Assembly (NCBI GenBank): GCA_016845285.1
Contig: JAERSX010000831.1
Location: 1 to 5,219, forward strand
Origin: Deltaproteobacteria bacterium
GTDB taxonomy: Bacteria > Myxococcota_A > UBA796 > UBA2385
DNA: 5,219 bases
Reading direction: 5' to 3'
Numbering within the stretch: the stretch's first letter is position 1; every line of letters starts with the position of its first letter. A program made the position numbers and the translations under genes. The notes under the pieces are model-generated. The model had not been told where the DNA came from. It ran no database searches and saw nothing but the letters and a program-made list of their open reading frames with translations. Positions 1-5,219 of this stretch are shown in pieces.

Positions 1-1285
1 AGGCAGGCGCGTTCATCATGCGCGTCTTGTTCTTGACGCGCTCGGCGATGAGCTTGTCGCTCTGGAGTTCGATCCAGATCTGGCGGAAGCCTTCCACCAG
101 GTCGTCGTACTCCATGTTCTTGGGGATGAGGTTGGTGCCCAGGCCCGTGTCGATGTGGCCGTGCGCGCTGTCGATGAGGCGACCCTCGGCCTCGAGGCGC
201 TCGTACAAGGGCGTCTTGGGGATGGCGCTCAGGATGTTGAGGATGGCCACCTGGATGCCCGAGGCCACGATGAAGTCCCGCTGCCTCTCGATGGCGCCCT
301 GGTCATCCTGGTCGAAGCCCACGATGAAGCCAGCGTAGATGTCCAGGCCGTGCTCGTAGATGACCTTGATGGCCTCCAGGCTGTCCATGCGCAGGTTCTG
401 GAACTTCTTGGCCTCCTTCAAGGCGTTCTCATCAGGTGTCTCGATGCCCGTGAACAGCCAGGCGAAGCCGGCATCACGCATCTGTTCGAGCAGCGGCAGG
501 TCCTTGGCCAGGTCGAGGCTGGCCTCGGTGCCCAGGCGGAAGGGGTAGCCGTGCTCTTCCTGGTAGGCCTGAACGGCGGTGAGCAGCTCGCGGGCCTTGG
601 GCCGGTGACCGATGAAGTTGTCGTCGACGAAGAAGGGCCAGCGGGCTCCGAGCTTGCGCAAGGCATCGAGCTCGCGGATGACCTGCTCGGGTGCCTTGGT
701 GCGAGGCTTCCGCCCGAACATGACGATGATGTCGCAGAACTCGCAGCGGAAGGGACAACCCCGCGAGAATTGGAGCGGCATCGAGTGGTACTTGTCGATG
801 TCGAGGAGGTCGAAGCGGGGGACTGGAGAGTCCGCGAGATCGACCGTGCCCTTCTCGTGGTACAGGGCCTCGGGACGACCAGCGGTGTAGTCCTTGCAGA
901 ACTGGGGCCAGATGTACTCGGCCTCGCCAGCCACCACGGAGTCGGCCTCGCCCTCGTAGTCCTCGGGGCAGAGCGACGCGTAGCTTCCGCCAGCCACCGT
1001 GTAGCAGCCCTGCGCGCGGAAGCGCTTCAGCAGCTCTCTCTGACGGGGGCGCTGAACCCCCATGCCACAGACCCCGACGATGTCGGCGCCGATGTCATCG
1101 GGCAGCGGAGAGACCTCTTCGTCATGGATCACGATGTCCCAGTCGGGGGGACAGAGCGCGGCCAAGGTGGCCAGCCCCAGCGGCGCAGTCATGGCCGAGT
1201 GCTCGGTCATCACGCGGTCCATGAGCCACGTGAAGCTCCAAAAGCTCTCCGGAAAGCGTGGATTGATCAACAGCAGCGTCGGCAT
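1..1285 (-). CDS. B12-binding-domain radical SAM protein, DUF4070 type (C-terminus cut by window edge)
   Basis: Reading the minus strand from ATG at 1285 gives 428 uninterrupted residues running off the left edge. An N-terminal Rossmann-like cobalamin-binding region (about residues 1-130, beginning MPTLLLINPRFPESFWSF) lacks the classical DxHxxG cobalamin ligand motif. A radical SAM core follows, with CxxxCxxC at Cys177, Cys181 and Cys184 inside FSRGCPFRCEFCDI, which would ligate the 4Fe-4S cluster. Further core segments are FFVDDNFIG (218-226), GIETP (280-284) and GFIVGFD (319-325). After about residue 335 comes a DUF4070-like C-terminal part (AIPKTPLYERLEAEGRLI), as in hopanoid methylase relatives HpnP/HpnR and many uncharacterised members. 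The substrate is unknown. An in-frame TAG 24 nt upstream makes this ATG the only sensible start. It lies downstream of the deaminase gene in the same direction and may be co-transcribed. Family assignment is firm; reaction is not. Confidence 0.93.
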   Translation of the reverse strand, partial: MPTLLLINPRFPESFWSFTWLMDRVMTEHSAMTAPLGLATLAALCPPDWDIVIHDEEVSPLPDDIGADIVGVCGMGVQRPRQRELLKRFRAQGCYTVAGGSYASLCPEDYEGEADSVVAGEAEYIWPQFCKDYTAGRPEALYHEKGTVDLADSPVPRFDLLDIDKYHSMPLQFSRGCPFRCEFCDIIVMFGRKPRTKAPEQVIRELDALRKLGARWPFFVDDNFIGHRPKARELLTAVQAYQEEHGYPFRLGTEASLDLAKDLPLLEQMRDAGFAWLFTGIETPDENALKEAKKFQNLRMDSLEAIKVIYEHGLDIYAGFIVGFDQDDQGAIERQRDFIVASGIQVAILNILSAIPKTPLYERLEAEGRLIDSAHGHIDTGLGTNLIPKNMEYDDLVEGFRQIWIELQSDKLIAERVKNKTRMMNAPA

Positions 1286-1292
1286 GAGTCCA

Positions 1293-1297
1293 TCCTC
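1293..1297 (-). promoter_or_regulatory. Ribosome binding site of the radical SAM gene
   Basis: On the minus strand GAGGA lies 7 nt before the ATG at 1285. Together with the in-frame stop slightly further upstream it fixes the start. The rest of the 56-nt gap to the upstream deaminase gene (1286-1341) shows no hairpin with a T-run, so read-through from the deaminase gene is plausible. Confidence 0.7.
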
Positions 1298-1341
1298 GAG
1301 GCCGCTCTATCCGGGTCGGCCTGCTTCGACAGATGCCCACC

Positions 1342-2331
1342 TCAGATGAAGGATGCCTCAAAGGCCAGGCCTCTCGCTCTCTCGGCTTCAGACGCACTCA
1401 GGATCCCCGACTCGGTGAGCAGCTCGAACTCGCGCTTGAGATGGGTGCTGCACAGGTACGTGCCGTCGGTGTTGACGGTGAAGCGGACGCCCTGCTCGAG
1501 GAAGGTACCGAGGATGTACTTGAACTCCTCGAGATGGCGGACAGCGCGGGTGTGGAGGTTGGACGTGGGGCAGATCTCCAGCACCGTGCCCGTGTCAGCG
1601 AGCCGCCGGAGCGCCTCCTCGTTGTAGGCGGCCCGTACGCCATGACCGATGCGGTCGGGCTTCAGCCGCTTCACCACCTCGATGACCCCCTCCCCGTTGG
1701 TGTTGGTGGTCTCACCGGTGTGGATGGTGGTGCCGAGGCCGGCCTCGCGGGCCCGCGCGAACATGCCGGCGTAGCGCTCCACCCCCGACCCCAGCTCGAT
1801 GGCGTTGGACTCGGTGCCTGCGAGGTCGATGCCCACGACGCCCCGGTGCCGGTACCGGATGGCCTTGTCGAGGATGATCTCGTTGAGCTGAGGCTCGAAT
1901 TCCCGTGCGAGGCAGAAGAGCAGGCCGGCCTGCACGCCGTACTCCAGGCAGGCGCGATCCATGCCACGCAAGGCTGCGTGGATGATGTGGTCGAGGTCTC
2001 GCTCGCCATCGAGGTTGCGCTTCATGGGGTTGAAGCGAAGCTCGATCTTCTCGACGCGGCTACCGCGGTACTCCTTGCCGATGATCTCGTAGACCGCCCG
2101 CTCGATGGCAGCTGGGCTCGACTGGATGCGCTCGGTCCAGGTGTGGAGGATCGACAGGTAGTCGTCCAGGCTCTTCACCTTGCGCGGATCAATGGTGATG
2201 AGGTCAACAAACTCCCAGTAGTTGCGCACCGGAAGCTTGATGCCAGCAGCGTGGGCAATGGACCACATGATGTGCGGCGCCACCGAAGAGCCGACGTGGA
2301 TGTGCAGATCGCAGAGGGGACGGTTGGGCAT
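1342..2331 (-). CDS. Adenosine deaminase-superfamily amidohydrolase with altered substrate-contact residues
   Basis: A 329-residue protein of the adenosine/AMP deaminase family (TIM-barrel, one zinc), close to the usual length. From ATG 2331 the zinc ligands and catalytic residues are visible: His10 and His12 in DLHIHVG, His204 and catalytic Glu207 in HTGE, His230 in RIGHG and Asp289 in NTDG. The GIDLAG loop (167-172) and CPTSN (254-258) are also present. Two positions depart from the classical family. HLDG is HVGS, giving Gly14 where mouse ADA has Asp19, and the paired aspartates are Asp289-Gly290 where mouse ADA has Asp295-Asp296. Purine nucleoside deamination is likely, but plain adenosine may not be the substrate. 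A GTG at 2379 would add 16 residues. ATG 2331 is preferred because it places HxH about ten residues from the N-terminus, as in the family, although no strong Shine-Dalgarno precedes it. The radical SAM gene follows 56 nt downstream. Confidence 0.9.
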   Translation of the reverse strand: MPNRPLCDLHIHVGSSVAPHIMWSIAHAAGIKLPVRNYWEFVDLITIDPRKVKSLDDYLSILHTWTERIQSSPAAIERAVYEIIGKEYRGSRVEKIELRFNPMKRNLDGERDLDHIIHAALRGMDRACLEYGVQAGLLFCLAREFEPQLNEIILDKAIRYRHRGVVGIDLAGTESNAIELGSGVERYAGMFARAREAGLGTTIHTGETTNTNGEGVIEVVKRLKPDRIGHGVRAAYNEEALRRLADTGTVLEICPTSNLHTRAVRHLEEFKYILGTFLEQGVRFTVNTDGTYLCSTHLKREFELLTESGILSASEAERARGLAFEASFI

Positions 2332-2447
2332 GAGGTTGTCTAACGCAAGGCTCTGCCTTCGCGGCACCCGATGCGACACGGGCCATCTGGCATGATCGCA
2401 GGGAATGCGGCACCGCCCTCTCGGGTCGAGGGGCCGCCGGAGGTCTC
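2332..2447. promoter_or_regulatory. Divergent intergenic region, presumed promoters for the deaminase and the secreted protein
   Basis: This 116-nt gap separates the divergent deaminase (minus) and secreted-protein (plus) genes, so both promoters should lie in or near it. I cannot assign convincing -35/-10 boxes. Two weak dyads are visible: AAGGC-TCT-GCCTT at 2347-2359 in the deaminase leader, and CCCTC-7nt-GAGGG at 2416-2432 just before the plus-strand ribosome binding site. Stems are only 5 bp, so either could be chance in GC-rich DNA. The role is inferred from gene orientation. Confidence 0.5.
2439..2443 (+). promoter_or_regulatory. Ribosome binding site of the secreted beta-repeat protein gene
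   Basis: GGAGG lies 4 nt before the ATG at 2448. The spacing is a little short, but the match is strong, and the ATG opens directly onto a signal peptide, so the start is well supported. Confidence 0.7.
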
Positions 2448-3299
2448 ATGAAGCGCGCACTCGCAGCATCAATCCTTGGCGGGGCCATGCTCCTCGCCGC
2501 CCCAGCTCTTGCCCAGGATGACGAGGAGAGCGACGATGCCGGCGGTCTCTTCGGCATCGGCGACATCGACATCGATCTGGGGGACGAGCGCAAGGGCGAC
2601 GCCCAGGAGATCAGCTACGAGGGCATGGTGGAGCGGCAGGCCCCAGAATTTGCCGAGGGCAAGGCCGTCACCATCACCCACTACGGCGGCAACATCCGCG
2701 TCCGTTGCTCCGATCGCGAGGGCATCAACGCCCGGGTGGCCTACACCATCTACGGCACCAATGGCACCAACATGGAGCGAATGGGAAAGGGCGTGGGGCT
2801 CACGGCCTGGGGCAACAGCAGCAGCGGCGGCGTCAAGACCAAGACGCCCTACAAGTCGTCGGGCGTCAACCGTGCCGACATCGAGCTCACCGTGAGCCTG
2901 CCCGAGGAGGCCTACATCACCGTGGTGGGTGGCTCGGGTTGGGTCCAGGTGTCGGGCTGTAAGGGTGCGGTGAAGTCCAGCAACAAGGCCAACGGCGCCC
3001 ACGTCGACGGCATCTACTCCCGGGTGAACGTGAGCTCCTCGAGCGGCGACGTCAACGTCCAGCTCGACGAAGGGTCCCACCTGGACGGCAGCAGCAAGAT
3101 CTCTGCCCCTGGCGGCAACGCGACGATGACCCTGCCCAACAGCTTCGGCGGAAAGTTCTACGCCAAGGGCAGCGAGGTCGACGTCGCGCACACGGTGATG
3201 GGCACCAACGAGAGTGCGCTCGTGCAAGGCACCATCAGCACCGGCGATGCCAGCCTGGCCATCACTGCGCGAGACAAGGTCGAGGTCAAGCTCCCGTAG
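2448..3299 (+). CDS. Secreted DUF4097-like beta-repeat protein, function unknown
   Basis: A 283-residue protein starting with a clear Sec signal peptide: MKR, a hydrophobic core, then APALA, with likely signal peptidase I cleavage after Ala22. The mature N-terminus is acidic (QDDEESDD) and contains GIGDIDIDLGD (36-46). From about residue 70 to the end the chain is made of short alternating strands rich in Gly, Ser, Asn and Val, such as VTITHYGGNIRVRC, ITVVGGSGWVQVSG and VNVSSSSGDVNVQL. This resembles the DUF4097/'adhesin-like' beta-solenoid fold, in which SSGDV-type turns recur. Cys87 and Cys171 are the only cysteines in the mature chain and could form a disulfide. There is no C-terminal anchor or lipobox, so a periplasmic or secreted location is expected. 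Homologues have no agreed biochemical role. The gene is divergent from the deaminase and convergent with the LOG-family gene, so it is probably a single-gene transcript. Confidence 0.85.
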   Translation: MKRALAASILGGAMLLAAPALAQDDEESDDAGGLFGIGDIDIDLGDERKGDAQEISYEGMVERQAPEFAEGKAVTITHYGGNIRVRCSDREGINARVAYTIYGTNGTNMERMGKGVGLTAWGNSSSGGVKTKTPYKSSGVNRADIELTVSLPEEAYITVVGGSGWVQVSGCKGAVKSSNKANGAHVDGIYSRVNVSSSSGDVNVQLDEGSHLDGSSKISAPGGNATMTLPNSFGGKFYAKGSEVDVAHTVMGTNESALVQGTISTGDASLAITARDKVEVKLP

Positions 3300-3311
3300 G
3301 AGCCAGCCCCC

Positions 3312-4205
3312 TCACATGCTGCCGATGGTCTGCTCGTCGTCCTCGGTGATGGCCACGGGCGCCTGGGGGCCCGTCTGCTCTTCGAGACGCTCCGCCTCCT
3401 CCAGGCCTGCGACGAGGAAGTCGAAGGCATCGTCGATGGAGTCGGTCCGGTAGAACAGGTCGAGATCGTCCTGGGAGATGGTGCCCCAGTCGGCCATGGC
3501 CTGCATGTCGATGACCGCGTCCCAGTAGTCCGAGCCGAAGAGCACGGTGGGCAGGGGCTTCTTGATCTTCTGGGTCTGCCGAAGCGTGGCGGTCTCGAAC
3601 AGCTCGTCCATGGTGCCGAAGCCGCCGGGGAGGCAGACCATGGCCTTGGCCAGGTAGAGAAACCAGTACTTCCGCGTGAAGAAGTAGTGGAACTCGAAGT
3701 CGAGGCCAGGGGTGACGAAGGGGTTGAGGCTCTCTTCGAAAGGCAGGGAGATACCGAGGCCGACACTGCGGGCACCGGGCACCATGCTGGCGCCCCGGTT
3801 GGCCGCCTCCATCATTCCGGGGCCACCGCCCGTGCAGACGAAGTAGCGACGACGGCCGCCGCGCTGCATGTCCCACTCGGTGACCTTTCGTGCCAGCACG
3901 ACGGTGTCTTCGTAGTAGCGACTGAGACGGACGAGGCGCTCTGCCTTGGCCACGCTCGCCTCGGCCTGCGCCCGCTCGGTGGCACCGGTCACCCGTTCGA
4001 GCTCGCGCCGAGCGTGGGCCAGCTGATCCTTGGCGTCATCCATGGGCCGTGACCGAGCAGAGCCGAAGAACACGATGGTGTCGGCCACGCGGGACTGCTG
4101 GAAGCGCTGCTTGGGCTCCTCGAGCTCGCACAGCACCCGGATGGGCCGGGCACGCGGGGAGTTGAGGAAGTCGAGGTTCTTGTAGGCCTTCAGGGTGCCG
4201 GACAC
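3312..4205 (-). CDS. LOG-family (TIGR00730) Rossmann-fold nucleotide phosphoribohydrolase
   Basis: A 297-residue protein of the LOG/'lysine decarboxylase'-like family. Characterised members cleave (cytokinin) riboside 5'-monophosphates to free base and ribose 5-phosphate in the cytoplasm. The signature parts are visible: first strand DTIVFFGSAR, GGGPGMMEAANRGA (from 126), FFTRK with Arg178-Lys179, and PGGFGTMDE (193-201) with the conserved glutamate. It is longer than minimal LOG enzymes (about 190 residues). It has an N-terminal extension containing KAYKNLDFLNSP, a charged helical insertion at about 52-92 between the first strand and the glycine loop, and an acidic C-terminal tail. I start it at GTG 4205, which has GGAG 5 nt upstream and begins just before KAYKNLDFL. 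The frame stays open to ATG 4454, but those extra 83 residues look non-coding and would cross the divergent promoter region. GTG 4229 is a weaker alternative. The family is firm; the 'lysine decarboxylase' name often given to it is misleading, and the true substrate is unknown. Confidence 0.9.
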   Translation of the reverse strand: MSGTLKAYKNLDFLNSPRARPIRVLCELEEPKQRFQQSRVADTIVFFGSARSRPMDDAKDQLAHARRELERVTGATERAQAEASVAKAERLVRLSRYYEDTVVLARKVTEWDMQRGGRRRYFVCTGGGPGMMEAANRGASMVPGARSVGLGISLPFEESLNPFVTPGLDFEFHYFFTRKYWFLYLAKAMVCLPGGFGTMDELFETATLRQTQKIKKPLPTVLFGSDYWDAVIDMQAMADWGTISQDDLDLFYRTDSIDDAFDFLVAGLEEAERLEEQTGPQAPVAITEDDEQTIGSM

Positions 4206-4210
4206 ATGCG

Positions 4211-4214
4211 CTCC
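4211..4214 (-). promoter_or_regulatory. Ribosome binding site deciding the LOG-family start
   Basis: On the minus strand GGAG lies 5 nt before GTG 4205. No comparable match precedes GTG 4229 or the far-upstream ATG 4454, so this site is the main reason for choosing 4205. Confidence 0.55.
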
Positions 4215-4264
4215 ATGCTCGTTGGCCACCCGGGTAACCGAAGGGCTGGCAGGGCGGGTGTTCC

Positions 4265-4283
4265 CTCGAATCCGCGCTTCGAG
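4265..4283. repeat. Inverted repeat CTCGAA-N7-TTCGAG, operator-like
   Basis: A perfect 6-bp dyad with a 7-nt spacer, centred about 69 nt upstream of the LOG-family start codon and about 195 nt upstream of the lipoprotein start. An A-run follows on the plus strand, not a T-run, so it does not look like a terminator for either strand. Position and spacing would suit a dimeric repressor or activator site for the LOG-family promoter, which is inference. Confidence 0.4.
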
Positions 4284-4423
4284 AAAAAGTGACGGCTGGG
4301 GGTACGCGCCACGGGTGGACCGGTGTCGAGAGACATGCACAGGCCAGTCGGGGTGAATGGCTGCTCCCCCCTCCGCGTCACTCGGGGAGTGGGTGGCACC
4401 AGACCCCAGCCTGTCGCGCTGGA

Positions 4424-4445
4424 TTCGATGCCCGTCGGCATCGAA
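4424..4445. repeat. Perfect 9-bp inverted repeat in the lipoprotein leader
   Basis: TTCGATGCC and GGCATCGAA form a perfect 9-bp dyad around the 4-nt loop CGTC. It ends 9 nt before the ribosome binding site and 23 nt before the lipoprotein start codon. As RNA it would be a strong hairpin next to the ribosome binding site; as DNA it could be an operator. There is no T-run after it, so a terminator is unlikely. Confidence 0.65.
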
Positions 4446-4454
4446 GCCCCCCAC

Positions 4455-4461
4455 GGAGGAG
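4455..4461 (+). promoter_or_regulatory. Ribosome binding site of the lipoprotein gene
   Basis: GGAGGAG lies 7 nt before ATG 4469 and is the strongest Shine-Dalgarno match in the window. It fixes the start against in-frame ATG codons further upstream, such as 4289, and places a lipoprotein signal at the true N-terminus. Confidence 0.8.
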
Positions 4462-4468
4462 ACAACCT

Positions 4469-5017
4469 ATGCGAAGCATGTTCCTGGCCCCCCTCTTCGG
4501 CCTCGCCCTCAGCCTCGGCGGCTGTGTCGTCTACGACAACGACTGTCCCGACGACATGCACATGGGTGGCGGCGGTGCGGAAGCGGAGGACCCGGCCTAC
4601 TGGCTCACACCCGATATCGCCTCGCCCGGAGACACCTTCATCGGCTCACTCGAGTCCGACCAGGCCGTCAACTTCGAGGCCATCGCCGACATCCAATTCT
4701 ACGGCGATGTCAGCATCTGCACCTCGCAGGCCCGCGACGAAGAGCTCATCCTCACCGTCGCAGTCGGCGTCGACGCGTCCCCGGGCCCCGTCGACGCGCT
4801 CATCGTCATGGAGAACGGTACCCGGGTTCTTGTGACCGAGATCCTCGTCATCGACGGCATCGACGGCGGAGACGATGGTGCTGGCGAGGAAGGCTCCGAG
4901 GACAACTCCGACGGTGATGAGGACGCGCCCGACGAGGAGACCGGCACCGAAGACGACGGCAGCGCAGACGATGACGCCACCGAAGACGACGGTGACTCCT
5001 CCATCGGCGGCTGCTGA
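4469..5017 (+). CDS. Lipoprotein with an Ig/IPT-like domain and a long acidic tail
   Basis: A 182-residue protein. The N-terminus MRSMFLAPLFGLALSLGGC is a lipoprotein signal peptide with lipobox LGGC, so Cys19 would be the lipidated residue and the protein would sit in the cell envelope. A Gly/acid linker (about 25-42) leads to one beta domain (about 45-130: WLTPDIASPGDTFIG ... IQFYGDVSICTS ... VDASPGPVDALIVMENG). Its spacing resembles the IPT/Ig-like repeats of extracellular proteins in myxobacteria and relatives. The last 50 residues are almost entirely Asp, Glu, Gly, Ser and Thr, and the chain ends in Gly-Gly-Cys. Mature cysteines are 19, 26, 84 and 182. No enzymatic motif is visible and the function is unknown. 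An acidic linker or cation-binding tail is possible. A perfect hairpin precedes its ribosome binding site, and a sigma factor gene follows on the same strand. Confidence 0.82.
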   Translation: MRSMFLAPLFGLALSLGGCVVYDNDCPDDMHMGGGGAEAEDPAYWLTPDIASPGDTFIGSLESDQAVNFEAIADIQFYGDVSICTSQARDEELILTVAVGVDASPGPVDALIVMENGTRVLVTEILVIDGIDGGDDGAGEEGSEDNSDGDEDAPDEETGTEDDGSADDDATEDDGDSSIGGC

Positions 5018-5067
5018 GCGGTGGGCCCGGCGACCATGACCATCACCCCGAGAGGAAGCCAGCGGAG

Positions 5068-5082
5068 CGGGATACTGTCCCG
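5068..5082. repeat. Short inverted repeat CGGGA-TACTG-TCCCG before the sigma factor gene
   Basis: A perfect 5-bp dyad with a 5-nt spacer, 28 nt before the preferred sigma factor start and 50 nt after the lipoprotein stop. With G-T pairs inside and outside, an RNA stem could be longer. No T-run follows. It could be an operator, a weak terminator or chance; the stem is short. If translation began at 5036, this would lie inside the coding region. Confidence 0.3.
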
Positions 5083-5110
5083 TCCGGTCGTCTCCCCTGC
5101 CGGGAACGTG

Positions 5111-5219
5111 ATGGAACTGGACGTCGAAGCCCTCTACCGCCGCTACGGCGACATGGTGCTGGGTCGCTGCCGCACCCTGCTGCGCAACGACGCCGATGCG
5201 CACGAGGCCTGTCAGGAGA
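5111..5219 (+). CDS. RNA polymerase sigma factor, probably ECF type (N-terminal fragment, cut by window edge)
   Basis: Only 36 codons are visible. Segments LYRRYGDMVLGRC and DADAHEACQE match the start of sigma-70 region 2, where small sigma factors typically read LYxRYxxxVxxxxxxxLxxxxxxAxDxxQE. This would be a core-RNA-polymerase-binding transcription factor; regions 2.3 to 4 lie beyond the window. ATG 5111 is preferred because it starts a few residues before the conserved motif. GTG 5108 in the same frame is equivalent, with only a weak GGGAA as ribosome binding site. The frame is open back to ATG 5036, which would add 25 residues without family resemblance and leave an 18-nt gap to the lipoprotein gene. 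It is on the same strand as the lipoprotein, so a shared transcript is possible. Any anti-sigma partner is outside the window. Confidence 0.75.
   Translation, partial: MELDVEALYRRYGDMVLGRCRTLLRNDADAHEACQE

Larger units (their letters stand above)
4206..4468. promoter_or_regulatory. Divergent intergenic region with two inverted repeats
   Basis: This 263-nt gap lies between the divergent LOG-family gene and the lipoprotein gene. Open frames cross it on both strands, but they have no good start signals and their translations are Arg/Pro/Ser-rich without domain character, as expected of non-coding GC-rich DNA. It contains two perfect inverted repeats (4265-4283 and 4424-4445), listed separately, and the two ribosome binding sites at its ends. 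No confident -35/-10 pair could be picked out. Confidence 0.6.

Noticed and set aside
155..1627. A 490-codon open frame on the plus strand opposite the radical SAM and deaminase genes
   Set aside because: It is the antisense shadow of two well-recognised genes in GC-rich DNA. It crosses the gap between them, has no domain character and is Leu/Val/Ala/Gly-rich as expected from reversed codons.
1333..2343. A 336-codon plus-strand frame fully opposite the deaminase gene
   Set aside because: The minus-strand frame has zinc-site and family motifs; the plus strand has none. Long antisense frames are common at this GC content.
2332..2379. GTG 2379 as the deaminase start, adding 16 residues
   Set aside because: The extra residues precede the conserved N-terminal HxH by more than the family normally has, and ATG 2331 gives a usual-length N-terminus. 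Not excluded, since neither start has a strong ribosome binding site.
2390..2405. Possible sigma-54 promoter (TGGCATGATCGC) in the divergent region
   Set aside because: The GG and GC elements are too close together for the -24/-12 spacing.
2469..3227. A 252-codon minus-strand frame opposite the secreted beta-repeat gene
   Set aside because: His/Val/Ala/Asp-rich shadow without motifs; the plus strand has a signal peptide and a good ribosome binding site.
4289..4468. In-frame upstream extension of the lipoprotein
   Set aside because: It would bury the lipoprotein signal peptide and the strong GGAGGAG site inside the protein, and the extra residues look non-coding.
5036..5110. ATG 5036 as the sigma factor start
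   Set aside because: The added 25 residues show no family resemblance and there is no Shine-Dalgarno before it; sigma factors of this type usually begin close to the LYxRY motif.

Overview
The window is GC-rich, tightly packed bacterial DNA. It carries six protein genes, two of them cut by the window edges. There are no RNA genes, mobile elements, CRISPR arrays or long repeats that I can see. High GC, strong third-position bias, a very acidic Asp/Glu-rich lipoprotein tail, an ECF-type sigma factor and a B12-binding radical SAM protein of the DUF4070 type together suggest a Myxococcota/deltaproteobacteria-like organism. That is an impression from composition and gene style, not proof.

Layout from left to right. 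(1) Bases 1-1285, minus strand: a cobalamin-binding-domain radical SAM enzyme, C-terminus beyond the window. (2) Bases 1342-2331, minus strand: an adenosine-deaminase-superfamily amidohydrolase, 56 nt upstream of gene 1 and in the same direction, so the two may share a transcript. (3) A 116-nt divergent intergenic region. (4) Bases 2448-3299, plus strand: a secreted DUF4097-like repetitive beta protein with a Sec signal peptide. (5) Bases 3312-4205, minus strand, converging on gene 4 with a 12-nt gap: a LOG-family (TIGR00730 / 'lysine decarboxylase'-like) nucleotide phosphoribohydrolase, with its start corrected to an internal GTG. (6) A 263-nt divergent intergenic region with two clean inverted repeats. 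(7) Bases 4469-5017, plus strand: a lipoprotein with one Ig/IPT-like domain and a long acidic tail. (8) Bases 5111 to the window end, plus strand: the first 36 codons of an RNA polymerase sigma factor, probably ECF-type.

The most interesting point is the deaminase. It keeps the zinc site and general catalytic residues, but two classical substrate-contacting aspartates, equivalent to Asp19 and Asp296 of mouse adenosine deaminase, are both glycine. In mouse enzyme numbering these contact the ribose hydroxyls and adenine N7. The gene sits next to a radical SAM enzyme, whose chemistry releases 5'-deoxyadenosine, a nucleoside without a 5'-OH. A deaminase for a 5'-modified adenosine by-product is a testable inference. 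The other genes look like ordinary housekeeping and envelope genes without an obvious common pathway, and I do not see a clear new multi-gene system.
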